This document shows, in pieces, positions 16,798 to 25,060 of a stretch of DNA of 64,000 bases. The first letter of the stretch is position 1; every line of letters begins with the position of its first letter. The DNA is from Burkholderia cepacia. Its GTDB lineage: Bacteria; Pseudomonadota; Gammaproteobacteria; Burkholderiales; Burkholderiaceae. The stretch lies in assembly GCF_001718835.1 (NCBI RefSeq), contig NZ_CP013443.1, forward strand, positions 3,410,001 to 3,474,000, in the 5' to 3' direction. The translations under genes were made by a program, and so were the position numbers. The notes beneath the pieces were generated by a model. That model was not told where the DNA came from. It worked only from the letters and a program-made list of their open reading frames with translations, and searched no databases.

Positions 16798-17582
16798 ACG
16801 AGCCGCACCTGCTGATCGACGCCGGCAACAGCCGGATCAAGTGGGCGCTCGCCGATGCGCGGCGCACGCTCGTCGAGACGGGCGCGTTCGGCCACGCGCG
16901 CGACGGCGGCGCCGATCCCGACTGGTCGCACCTGCCGCGTCCGCGCGGCGCGTGGATCTCGAACGTCGCGGGCGCCGACGTGGCCGCCCGGCTCGACGCG
17001 CTGCTCGACGCACGCTGGCCGGGCCTGCCGCGCACGACGATACGCGCGCGTCACACGCAAGGCGGCGTGACGAACGGCTATACGACGCCCGAACAGCTCG
17101 GCAGCGACCGCTGGGCCGGCCTGATCGGTGCGCACGCGGCGTTTCCGGGCGAGCACCTGCTGATCGCGACGTTCGGCACCGCGACGACGCTCGAGGCGCT
17201 GCGCGCGGACGGCCGCTTCACCGGCGGGCTGATCGCACCGGGCTGGGCGCTGATGATGCGCGCGCTCGGCACGCACACCGCGCAGTTGCCGACGCTGACC
17301 ACCGATATCGCGAGCGGACTGCTCGCGGGTGCGCAGGCCGATCCGTTCCAGGTCGACACGCCGCGCTCGCTGTCGGCCGGCTGCCTGTACGCGCAGGCCG
17401 GACTGATCGAACGCGCATGGCGCGACCTGAACGCCGCCTGGCAAGCGCCGGTGCGGCTCGTGCTGGCCGGCGGCGCGGCGGACGACGTCGCGCGTGCGCT
17501 GACGGTGCCGCATACGCGGCACGATGGGCTGATCCTGTCCGGGCTCGCGCTGATTGCGGCGGAAACGGTTGCGAATGGTTGA
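16794..17582 (+). CDS. coaX: Type III pantothenate kinase
   Basis: A 262-residue enzyme that phosphorylates pantothenate in the first step of coenzyme A synthesis. The phosphate-binding start is LLIDAGNSRIKWAL, with GSDRWAGLIGAH and GTATTLEAL further on, all type III (ASKHA-fold) marks. Type III kinases are insensitive to feedback by CoA, unlike CoaA. The gene overlaps birA by 4 bp; birA-coaX pairs or fusions (Baf) are common in beta-proteobacteria, which supports the assignment. Confidence 0.95.
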   Translation: MNEPHLLIDAGNSRIKWALADARRTLVETGAFGHARDGGADPDWSHLPRPRGAWISNVAGADVAARLDALLDARWPGLPRTTIRARHTQGGVTNGYTTPEQLGSDRWAGLIGAHAAFPGEHLLIATFGTATTLEALRADGRFTGGLIAPGWALMMRALGTHTAQLPTLTTDIASGLLAGAQADPFQVDTPRSLSAGCLYAQAGLIERAWRDLNAAWQAPVRLVLAGGAADDVARALTVPHTRHDGLILSGLALIAAETVANG

Positions 17583-17681
17583 AACGGCACGCACGCGCCG
17601 TTAGCTGCGCCGACGGACCGCGCGAACCGAATGACCAGCCCCGCGGCTGGCCTGACTGAATGACGACAAGGAGTTTCGACG

Positions 17682-17924
17682 ATGCTGCGCTGGCTGATCG
17701 CTGTTCTCTTTCTCGCCAACATGCTCGCGTTCGTGGTGGCGCGCGGCGTGTTCGGGCCGCTGCCGTCGGCCGGCCCGCGCGAACCCGGCGTGCTGTCGCG
17801 GCAGGTGCGGCCCGATGCGCTGCGCGTGACGCCGCTCGCGCACGCTGCCGATCAGGCGCTCACGGGCGGCCCGATCGCGGCACCGGCGGAGCCGGCGGAG
17901 CCGCTCGCGGCGTCCGCGCCCTGA
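17682..17924 (+). CDS. Small protein with N-terminal membrane helix
   Basis: An 80-residue protein. The first 22 residues (MLRWLIAVLFLANMLAFVVA) form a signal anchor; the remainder is Pro/Ala-rich and probably periplasmic. AAGGAG stands 8 bases upstream of ATG 17682. The N-terminus, with GPREPGVLSRQVRPDALRV, resembles that of longer SPOR-type proteins that often follow coaX in beta-proteobacteria. Here no SPOR domain follows, so it may be a shortened relative. That comparison is from memory and not verified. Confidence 0.65.
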   Translation: MLRWLIAVLFLANMLAFVVARGVFGPLPSAGPREPGVLSRQVRPDALRVTPLAHAADQALTGGPIAAPAEPAEPLAASAP

Positions 17925-17946
17925 CGCCGCGCGCGGCGGCGCGGAT

Positions 17947-18432
17947 TTACGGCTGCTGCGCGCGCACCTTCTTCAGCAACGCGGTGGTCGAGCGGTCGTG
18001 CTCGAACGGAATCGCCAGCGCACGGCCGCCCCAGCCGCGCACGAGCGCCGATTCCGGCAGCGCGTCCATGTCGTAGTCGCCGCCCTTCACGAGGATGTCC
18101 GGACGCACGGCCTCGATCAGCGACACCGGCGTCTTTTCCCCGAACGTCACGACCCAGTCGACGCTTTCCAGCGCCGCAAGCAGTGCCGCGCGGTCTTCCT
18201 CGCGGTTGATCGGCCGGTCGTCGCCCTTGCCGAGCATGCGCACCGACGCATCGCTGTTCACGCCGACGATCAGGCACGCGCCGAGCGCTTTCGCATCGGC
18301 GAGATACGTGACGTGGCCGCGGTGCAGGATGTCGAATACGCCGTTGGTGAACACGACGGGCGACGGCAGCGACGCGCGCAGCGCGACGAGGGCTTCACGG
18401 GTGATCAGCTTGCGTTCGAAAATGGCAGGCAT
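17947..18432 (-). CDS. hldC: D-glycero-beta-D-manno-heptose 1-phosphate adenylyltransferase (RfaE2/HldC)
   Basis: A 161-residue nucleotidyltransferase. The signature is NGVFDILHRGHVTYL (about 30-44) with the HxGH nucleotide motif. It makes ADP-heptose from heptose-1-phosphate for the inner core of lipopolysaccharide. In E. coli this activity is the C-terminal domain of HldE; here it is a separate protein, so the kinase must be elsewhere. No strong ribosome-binding site precedes ATG 18432. It is convergent with the small gene at 17682 and follows the diiron gene after a terminator. Confidence 0.92.
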   Translation of the reverse strand: MPAIFERKLITREALVALRASLPSPVVFTNGVFDILHRGHVTYLADAKALGACLIVGVNSDASVRMLGKGDDRPINREEDRAALLAALESVDWVVTFGEKTPVSLIEAVRPDILVKGGDYDMDALPESALVRGWGGRALAIPFEHDRSTTALLKKVRAQQP

Positions 18433-18480
18433 GATGGTGTCTGGCGGAAGAAAACGGCTTGCGCGACGCGCATGCCCAAG

Positions 18481-18507
18481 AAAAAGCCCGCCGCGCCGGG
18501 CGGGCTT
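18481..18507 (-). terminator. Rho-independent terminator after the diiron gene
   Basis: Minus strand: AGCCCGCC pairs with GGCGGGCT (18499-18506 with 18485-18492), loop of six, followed by a T run (A at 18481-18485). It ends the transcript of the gene at 18546-19421 before hldC. Confidence 0.85.
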
Positions 18508-18545
18508 CATGTCGCGCGCGCCCTCGCCGGGCGCGCGTCTCGTCG

Positions 18546-19421
18546 TCAGGCCGGCTGGGCAGCCGACTGGCCGCTTTCGGCCTGCAGGCGGCCGGTGACT
18601 TCCTTGCGGTAGCGGTTCAGCTCCTGCGCGGTCGCGAACGTGCGCTCGAACAGGATCGACAGGTTGTGCAGGATCCGCTCGACGACCTTCTTTTCCCACT
18701 CGCCGTCGAACCGGATCTGCTCGTCGAGCCAGCGCTCGAGCCATTCCGGATCGGGCAGGCGCGACTGCACGGTGTCGCGCGGGAACAGCGCCTGGTTCAC
18801 GTGCAGGTTGGTCGGGTGCAGCGGCTTCTCGGTGCGGCGCGCCGACGCCATCAGCACGCCGATCTTCGCGAACGCCGCGCGCGCGACGTCGCCGCAGTCG
18901 TTCAGCGCCTTCTTCATGTAGCGCAGGTAGGCGCCGCCATGGCGCGCTTCATCGCGCGAGATCGTTTCGTAGATCTGCTTGATGACCGGCTCGGTGTGCC
19001 AGTCGGCCGCGCAGCGGTACCAGTGGTTCAGGCGGATCTCGCCGCAGAAGTGCAGCATCAGCGTCTCGAGCGGCGGCGCCGGGTCGAACTGGAAGCGCAC
19101 CGCGTGCAGTTCCTCTTCGGTCGGCACCATTTCCGGCTTGAAGCGGCGCAGGTATTCCATCAGCACGAGCGAATGCTTCTGTTCCTCGAAGAACCACACG
19201 CTCATGAACGCGGAAAAGTCGCTGTCGTGCTGGTTGTCGCGCAGGAACATTTCCGTCGCGGGCAGCGCCGACCATTCGGTGATCGCGTTCATCTTGATCG
19301 TCTTCGCCTGCTCGTCGGTGAGCAGCGAAGCGTCGAACTTGTCCCACGGAATGTCCTTCTCCATGTCCCAGCGGACAGCTTCGAGCGACCTGTAAAGTTC
19401 CGGATAAAGCATGGTGTTCAT
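18546..19421 (-). CDS. Ferritin-like diiron carboxylate protein
   Basis: A 291-residue all-helical protein. Two ExxH motifs (E80-x-x-H83 in FFEEQKH and E158-x-x-H161 in SRDEARHGG) plus acidic residues at E49 or E57 and at E128 give a full diiron site, like acyl-ACP desaturases and ribonucleotide-reductase-type oxidases. It lacks clear fatty-acid desaturase markers beyond that. The substrate is unknown; an oxygenase or desaturase is possible. The C-terminal 25 residues are polar and probably disordered. It stands alone between hldC and a 450-bp gap. Confidence 0.75.
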   Translation of the reverse strand: MNTMLYPELYRSLEAVRWDMEKDIPWDKFDASLLTDEQAKTIKMNAITEWSALPATEMFLRDNQHDSDFSAFMSVWFFEEQKHSLVLMEYLRRFKPEMVPTEEELHAVRFQFDPAPPLETLMLHFCGEIRLNHWYRCAADWHTEPVIKQIYETISRDEARHGGAYLRYMKKALNDCGDVARAAFAKIGVLMASARRTEKPLHPTNLHVNQALFPRDTVQSRLPDPEWLERWLDEQIRFDGEWEKKVVERILHNLSILFERTFATAQELNRYRKEVTGRLQAESGQSAAQPA

Positions 19422-19871
19422 GATGGTCCCACCCCTGTTCTGCGCAATGCGACTTCTCTAAACGTGACTGTTGCCGCCAAGGCGCGCCGAGCGCGCTTTT
19501 TGCGGCCAAGACTGTAATTTTACGCGGGAAACCAGCCCCCGGGCCGCGTGTTCCGCGTCCGGCAGCCGGGCGGCCGCGTAAGCCGCTCGCTTGGGGCAAG
19601 CCCGCGCGCCGCGCTCCGCGCGAACGGAACCGGCTGCGCGCTTGCCTGAGTGGGGGCCGGCGCTGGCCGGCTTCGCTGGCGAGCCCGTCGCGGCCCCTTG
19701 CGGGCGCCGGTCCGGCGAGCTGTTCGATATGGTGTATACGGCGGCGGCCATGATAGCACGCGTGCATGACGGTTCCGAGACAGGCTTCCGGTCGCTTCCC
19801 GACAGCCGCCATGCGGCAAAGCGTCGCAGCCGGCATCGCGGAAACGCAGCCGATCCCGCAGCCGATCCGCG
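19422..19871. other. Long intergenic region upstream of the diiron gene
   Basis: A 450-bp gap with no frame I would support. It lies between the patatin gene stop and the diiron gene start, both minus strand. On the minus strand TATCAT near 19750 resembles a -10, which would leave a leader of roughly 320 bases before the diiron ATG. It could hold a leader or small RNA, but I see no conserved structure. Confidence 0.4.
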
Positions 19872-21083
19872 TCAGACCCGCATTTCCCCGGCCGCCTGCC
19901 CGTCGGCCGGCGACGCGCTCGCGCCGTCCGCCAGCGCGATCCAGCCGGCCAGCGTGTCGCGCTGCGCGCGCCCGTCGCGGTAGCCGAGCTCGATCAGTTC
20001 GCGCGTGAATGCCTCCTCGAACAGCAGGTAGCTCGCAAACGACGCGCCGGCCGGCTGGCTGCCGCCGACCGCGCCGAGCAGCCCGCGCATCGTCGCCGGC
20101 ATCTGCTTCAGGTGTTTCGCCGCGATCAGCTCGATGCGCTCGGACGGCGCGATCGCGAGCACGTCGACATGCCGCCAGCCGCTGTCCACCTCGACCTGGT
20201 GCGGCAGGTGCTCGATCATCCGGTTGATGTGCTCGATGCGCTCGATGTCCGAGCCGATCGAATCGAGGAACACGCTCGCGAGCACCTGCTGGCCGATCTG
20301 CGCGAGCGTCGGGTAGCCGCGTACCCGCCCCGTGCCGTTCGCGGCCGGAATCTCGGGCCGCGGGTCGGCCGCACCGACCACGACGATCCGGTGCGCGCCG
20401 AAGTGGATCGCCGGCGACAGTGGCGCGATCTGCCGGATCGACCCGTCGCCGAAGTACTCGATCTGCCCGTCGAGCACGAGCGGCACGGCCGGGAACACGA
20501 ACGGAATCGCCGACGACGCGAGCAGGTGCGATGCCGACAGGTCGACGAGCCGCGCGGTGCGCTGCGCGCGCCGCCACGCCTGGATCGGCTGGGCCGCCTG
20601 GTAGAAGGTGAGGTGCCGGCCGCTCGAATAGCTGAGCGCCGTGATCGACAGCGCGTGCAGCAGGCGCGCCTCGAGCATCTGCTCGATCCGGTGGAAGCTC
20701 AGCTCGCGCTGCAGCAGGTGCGCGAGCGGCGCGTTGTCGAGCAGCCCGCGCGGCGAGCGGCGGGCCGCCCAGCCGAACGTCATCGCCGCGAGCCAGCGCG
20801 CACCGGCGGCCGCGATGCCGAGCCAGTCGGTGCGATACACGTAGTCGGCGCGCAACGGCTCCCAGAACTCGAGCAGGCGCCGCACGCCATGGGAAAAGTC
20901 GTCCGCGTGGCTCGCGATCGACGTTGCGTTGATCGCGCCGGCCGACGAGCCGCACACGACCGCGAACGGCAGCGTGTGCCGCTGCGGATCGGCCTCGCGC
21001 GCGATCTCGGCCAGCGCCTTGAGCACGCCGACCTGATAGGCGGCACGTGCGCCGCCTCCCATCAGAACGAGCGCGAGCCGCAT
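19872..21083 (-). CDS. Patatin-like phospholipase
   Basis: A 403-residue lipid acyl hydrolase. The N-terminus holds the glycine-rich oxyanion loop GGGARAAYQ (9-17) and the nucleophile elbow GSSAG (S47); the dyad aspartate is D212 in GDGS. There is no signal peptide, so it is intracellular, and a role in membrane phospholipid turnover is the usual view. The DUF3336-like N-terminal part of some bacterial patatins is absent. It is the last of three same-strand genes after the PhaM-like gene (31 bp away). Confidence 0.9.
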   Translation of the reverse strand: MRLALVLMGGGARAAYQVGVLKALAEIAREADPQRHTLPFAVVCGSSAGAINATSIASHADDFSHGVRRLLEFWEPLRADYVYRTDWLGIAAAGARWLAAMTFGWAARRSPRGLLDNAPLAHLLQRELSFHRIEQMLEARLLHALSITALSYSSGRHLTFYQAAQPIQAWRRAQRTARLVDLSASHLLASSAIPFVFPAVPLVLDGQIEYFGDGSIRQIAPLSPAIHFGAHRIVVVGAADPRPEIPAANGTGRVRGYPTLAQIGQQVLASVFLDSIGSDIERIEHINRMIEHLPHQVEVDSGWRHVDVLAIAPSERIELIAAKHLKQMPATMRGLLGAVGGSQPAGASFASYLLFEEAFTRELIELGYRDGRAQRDTLAGWIALADGASASPADGQAAGEMRV

Positions 21084-21114
21084 CGCCAGGCCTGCTACAT
21101 GAGCCGCCGCGCCG

Positions 21115-21888
21115 TCACGTCGAACGCTTCGGCGGACGGGTTTCGGGCGACGAAGCGGCCGCCGCGCGCGCCGCGGCCGAACCGGACGAGCCGGACGATC
21201 CGGCCGGCTTCGCGCGCTTCGCGGCGGGCTTGCGCGGCGCCGCCGGCGGCGGGTCGGCCGGATCGGGCCGCGCCGCGGCCGATGCCGCCGGCGCAGCCGG
21301 TGCGTCCGGCGCGGCCGGTTGTGCGCCCGGCTGCGCCATCGCGAGGCTCGCGAGCTGGTTGAACTGCGACTGCAGCAGGTTCCACCAGCCGGCGGGATCG
21401 AAGGCCACGTTCTGCGCGGCGCTCTCGCCCTCGGGCGGCGCGTCCGCTTGCGCGCCTTCCGGCGCGGCCTGCTGCGTGTCGCCGAGCGGGGTCGCGGCCG
21501 CCTTCGCCGCCGCGACGGCCGCTTCCTCGGCCGCCGACATCGAGCTCTGCGCGAACGCGCCGAACGCACGCAGCGTCGCGAGCGTCGCGCGCTGCACCTC
21601 GAGCGCCTGGATCGCCGACTGCAGCATCCCGAGATTGAGCTTCAGCCATTGCTCGACCGCGCGCAGGTCGGTGATGCGCTTGTCGAGTTCCTCGACGCTC
21701 GTGAGCGGCGCCATCATGTCGGACATGCTCGACAGCGACGGCGGCAGCCCATGCGTCGCGCCGGGGAATGCGCCCATGCCGCCGAACGGCGACATCCGCA
21801 TCATGTCCCACATCCGGTCCATCATGTCGGCGGGCTTGAAGCCGGCAAAGCCGGCGAAAGGATTGGAGCCGGAGGCATCGGTCGTCAT
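21115..21888 (-). CDS. phaM: PhaM-like polyhydroxyalkanoate granule protein
   Basis: A 257-residue protein. The N-terminal part has DMMDRMWDMMRMSPFG and a helical core with RITDLRAVEQWLKLNLGMLQ, like the PhaM family. The C-terminal third is Ala/Pro/Lys/Arg-rich (KPAAKRAKPAG), like a histone H1 tail. In Cupriavidus necator, PhaM activates PHB synthase PhaC and ties granules to the nucleoid through such a tail. AGGA precedes ATG 21888. Its position next to an enoyl-CoA hydratase gene fits carbon-storage metabolism. Recognition rests on pattern and composition. Confidence 0.75.
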   Translation of the reverse strand: MTTDASGSNPFAGFAGFKPADMMDRMWDMMRMSPFGGMGAFPGATHGLPPSLSSMSDMMAPLTSVEELDKRITDLRAVEQWLKLNLGMLQSAIQALEVQRATLATLRAFGAFAQSSMSAAEEAAVAAAKAAATPLGDTQQAAPEGAQADAPPEGESAAQNVAFDPAGWWNLLQSQFNQLASLAMAQPGAQPAAPDAPAAPAASAAARPDPADPPPAAPRKPAAKRAKPAGSSGSSGSAAARAAAASSPETRPPKRST

Positions 21889-21961
21889 ACGGGCATCCTG
21901 GTTGACTGGGGGAGCGGCCGGATCGCCCGGCCGCCTGGTTCGATCATAGCGCCGGTGCGTG

Positions 21962-22789
21962 TCAGAACGGGGCGTCGCCGGGGAACTCGGGCGGGCGCCG
22001 CTCGCGCAGCGACCGGAGGCCTTCCTGCACGTCGGGCCCGGCAAACCCCATGAATTCGAGCGCAAGCGACGTATCGAAGGTCGGCCCGGCCGTGCGCAGC
22101 CAGTTGTTCAATGCGTACTTGGTCCAGCGGATCGCCGACTGCGAACCGTGCGCGAGCCGCTCGGCCACTTCGTACGCCTTCGGCAGCAGCTCGGCCGGCT
22201 CGACCGCGAGCGACACCAGCCCGATCCGCTCGGCCTCCTCGCCGCTCACCGGCTCGCACAGCAGCAGGTAGTACTTCGCCTTCGCCATCCCGCACAGCAG
22301 CGGCCACACGATCGCCGCGTGGTCGCCGGCCGCGACGCCGAGGCGCGTGTGGCCGTCGATGATGCGTGCGTCCTTCGCGGCGATCGAGATGTCCGCGAGC
22401 AGCCCGGCGACGAGCCCCGCGCCGACGGCCGGGCCATGCATCGCCGATACGATCGGCTTGCTGCAGTTGATCACGTTGTAGACGAGGTCGCGCGCCTCGC
22501 GCCACACGCGGGCGCGCACGTCGAAGTCGTTCGCCATGTCCTCGACGAGCGCGAGATCGCCGCCCGCCGAGAAGCCCTTGCCTTCGCCGCGGATCACCGC
22601 GACGCGCGTGTCGGGATCGCGGTCGACGTCGCGCCAGATGTCGGCGAGCTCGCGATGCATGCGCGCGTTCGCGGTCGCGAGGCCGCTGCGATTCGCCCCC
22701 TCGCCGCTCATCACGATGTCGAGGATGCCGTGCGGCTGGCGCCGCACCTTCAGTGCTTCATAACCGCTGTAAATGGCGGTATCGGACAT
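21962..22789 (-). CDS. Enoyl-CoA hydratase/isomerase family protein
   Basis: A 275-residue crotonase-fold enzyme. The oxyanion-hole loops are GFSAGGDLALVE and MHGPAVGAGL. The second loop has Ala-Val-Gly where typical hydratases carry a glutamate, and I could not place the usual catalytic Glu pair, so it may be an isomerase or act on an unusual CoA ester. AAGGAG lies before ATG 22789. It is followed at 74 bp by the PhaM-like gene on the same strand and preceded by the FAH gene. Confidence 0.88.
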   Translation of the reverse strand: MSDTAIYSGYEALKVRRQPHGILDIVMSGEGANRSGLATANARMHRELADIWRDVDRDPDTRVAVIRGEGKGFSAGGDLALVEDMANDFDVRARVWREARDLVYNVINCSKPIVSAMHGPAVGAGLVAGLLADISIAAKDARIIDGHTRLGVAAGDHAAIVWPLLCGMAKAKYYLLLCEPVSGEEAERIGLVSLAVEPAELLPKAYEVAERLAHGSQSAIRWTKYALNNWLRTAGPTFDTSLALEFMGFAGPDVQEGLRSLRERRPPEFPGDAPF

Positions 22790-22906
22790 GCGCAGCTCCT
22801 TGCGGAAAAACCCATGAGTCGAGTGTAGCCAAGCCCGCGCGGGCAAACATCAGGCGAAACCCGGCGCGCGCGCCGCAACCGAGTTGCGCCCGCTCGCTAC
22901 ATTACG

Positions 22907-23899
22907 TCAGGCGGCGCCGTCGGGCGGGGCGACCGACTGCTCGATCGCACCGAAGATCGACTTGCCGGCCGCGTCGAACATCTCGATGCGCACGGTATCG
23001 CCGTAACGCATGAATTCGGTCTGCGGCGCGCCGTGCTCGATCGTCTCGAGGCAGCGCTTCTCGGCGATGCAGCAGTAGCCGCGCTTCGCGTCCTTGTTCG
23101 ACACCGTGCCCGAGCCGACGATCGACCCGGCGCGCAGGTTGCGCGTCTTCGCCGCGTGCGCGACCAGCTGGCCGAAGTGAAACACCATGTCGGTGCCCGC
23201 ATCGGGCTGGCCGACCTTCCTGCCGTTCCAGTGGACGATCATCGGCCGGTGCACGCGGCCTTCGCGCCATGCGTCGCCGAGCTCGTCGGGCGTCACGGCG
23301 ACCGGCGCAAAGGCGGTGGCCGGCTTGCTCTGGAAGAAGCCGAAGCCCTTCGCGAGCTCGGCCGGAATCAGGTTGCGCAGCGACACGTCGTTTACCAGCG
23401 TGACGAGCCGGACGGCCTTCAGCGCTTCGTCGGGCGACGCGCTCATCCGCACGTCGCCGGTGATCACCGCGACTTCCGCCTCGAAATCGATGCCCCATTC
23501 CTCGGACGGGCACACGACGTCGTCGCGCGCGCCGAGGAAATCGTCGCTGCCGCCCTGGTACATCAGCGGGTCGGTCCAGAATTCGGGCGGCATCTCGGCG
23601 CCGCGCGCGCGGCGCACGAGCTCGACGTGGTTCACGTACGCGGAACCGTCGGCCCACTGGAACGCGCGCGGCAGCGGCGCCATGCAGTTGGCCGGATCGA
23701 ATGCGAACGAATTGCGCGCACGGCCGTGGTTCAGCGCGTCGTACAGGTCGCGCAGCTGCGGCGCGTAGAACGCCCAGTCGTCGAGGACGCGCTGCAACGT
23801 CGGCGCGATCGCGTCGGCGATCGCCGCGGTATGCAGGTCGCGCGACACGACGATCAGCTGGCCGTCGCGCGTGCCGTCCTTCAGCGAAGCAAGTTTCAT
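22907..23899 (-). CDS. Fumarylacetoacetate hydrolase family protein
   Basis: A 330-residue FAH-superfamily enzyme. The metal-binding core appears as DFEAEVAVITGD with later acidic ligands, and GSGTVSNKDAKRGYCC lies in the C-terminal barrel. Length and the N-terminal LASLKDGTRDGQL fit the bacterial fumarylacetoacetase-like group that works on acylpyruvates or tyrosine-degradation intermediates; the exact substrate is unknown. It is divergent from an IclR-family regulator that probably controls it. Confidence 0.88.
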   Translation of the reverse strand: MKLASLKDGTRDGQLIVVSRDLHTAAIADAIAPTLQRVLDDWAFYAPQLRDLYDALNHGRARNSFAFDPANCMAPLPRAFQWADGSAYVNHVELVRRARGAEMPPEFWTDPLMYQGGSDDFLGARDDVVCPSEEWGIDFEAEVAVITGDVRMSASPDEALKAVRLVTLVNDVSLRNLIPAELAKGFGFFQSKPATAFAPVAVTPDELGDAWREGRVHRPMIVHWNGRKVGQPDAGTDMVFHFGQLVAHAAKTRNLRAGSIVGSGTVSNKDAKRGYCCIAEKRCLETIEHGAPQTEFMRYGDTVRIEMFDAAGKSIFGAIEQSVAPPDGAA

Positions 23900-24050
23900 A
23901 AGGGGGGACTCTGCCGTTGTAGTGACGATGGAGGGAATCTATTTTACGATGGTGAATCCCTGCGGCGCGCCACGATCGTGCATGCCGCTTTCGCCCCGAT
24001 TTTTCGCCCCTTTTAGCCCCGGTTCCTGCCGCATTTTCGCGCACCTGCCC

Positions 24051-24926
24051 ATGCCTGCCAGCCCGCTTCCCGACGACGATCTCGCCGACTCCGACTCCGA
24101 CGACGCCGCTTCCGGCGAGCACGGCGAAAACAGCGAGAAGGTCCGTTCCGGCATCCAGTCGATCGAGGTCGGCTTCCGCCTGCTCGACGTGCTGACGAGC
24201 GAGCCGCGCGCGATGATGCTGCGCGACCTCGCGCAGCGCGCGGGCATGAGCCCTGCGAAGGCGCACCGCTACCTGGTCAGCTTCTCGCGGCTCGGCGTGG
24301 TGTCGCAGGATCCCGTCTCGGGCCGCTACGAGCTCGGCGGCTTCGCGCTGCAGATGGGGCTCGCGCGGCTCGCGCGCGTCGACGGCGTGAAGCTCGCGCG
24401 GATCGCGCTGACCGAATTCCGCGACCGCCTCGACCAGACGGTCGGTATCGCGGTGTGGGGCAACCAGGGGCCGACGATCGTGCACTGGATGGAATCGAGC
24501 CACCCGGCGAAGGCATCGCTGAAGCTCGGCGACGTGATGCCGCTGCTCGGCTCCGCGACGGGCCTGCTGTTCGCCGCGTACCTGCCGCGCAGCAAGACCG
24601 CCGCGATGCTCGAGCGCGAGCTCGCCGATACGCGCCGCTCGCCGCACCACGGCGGCCCGCGCACGCTCGACGAGGTCGACGCGGTGCTCGCCGACGTGCG
24701 CAAGCACGAGGCCGCGCGCGTCGAGGGGATGCTGCTGCCGACGATCCACGCGTTCTGCATGCCCGTGTTCGATGCGGTCGGCGAACTGGCGCTCGCGATC
24801 GTCGCGCTCGGCCAGGAAGGCTCGTTCGACATCGCATGGGGCGGGGAGATCGACACCGCGCTGCGCGCCTGCGCGCAGAAACTGTCTTACGAACTCGGCT
24901 ATAGTCCCGACGCGCGCGACGCCTGA
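24051..24926 (+). CDS. IclR-family transcriptional regulator
   Basis: A 291-residue regulator. The first about 25 residues are acidic and Ser/Asp-rich; the winged helix (FRLLDVLTSEPRAMMLRDLAQRAGMSPAKAHRYL) spans about 42-80, and the rest is the IclR GAF-like effector domain. ATG 24051 is the most likely start, as earlier ATGs would add a Cys/Phe-rich leader with no ribosome-binding site. It is divergent from the FAH hydrolase gene, and IclR members often control such catabolic genes. The last codons lie in a 7-bp tandem repeat. Confidence 0.87.
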   Translation: MPASPLPDDDLADSDSDDAASGEHGENSEKVRSGIQSIEVGFRLLDVLTSEPRAMMLRDLAQRAGMSPAKAHRYLVSFSRLGVVSQDPVSGRYELGGFALQMGLARLARVDGVKLARIALTEFRDRLDQTVGIAVWGNQGPTIVHWMESSHPAKASLKLGDVMPLLGSATGLLFAAYLPRSKTAAMLERELADTRRSPHHGGPRTLDEVDAVLADVRKHEAARVEGMLLPTIHAFCMPVFDAVGELALAIVALGQEGSFDIAWGGEIDTALRACAQKLSYELGYSPDARDA

Positions 24927-24945
24927 CGCCTGACGCCTGACGCGT
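24918..24945 (+). repeat. Tandem repeat of the heptamer GACGCCT
   Basis: Three perfect copies of GACGCCT followed by GACGCGT. The IclR stop codon lies across the first and second copies. Loss or gain of a copy would shift the frame of the last residues, so this is a possible slippage site. Confidence 0.8.
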
Positions 24946-25060
24946 GGCACGCGACGCGCCGCATGAACGCGCGGCGCGCCCGGCGGTCCGATTCCTGACG
25001 CAACCTGCCAGCCGGCGCGCCGACGCCGCGCAACCGCCCCGAACCCTTCGCTGCCCGACG

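Noticed and set aside
19458..19751. A 97-codon minus-strand frame in the gap before the diiron gene
   Set aside because: No ribosome site; Arg/Ala/Pro-rich composition with no domain, and its ATG overlaps the TATCAT promoter-like sequence.
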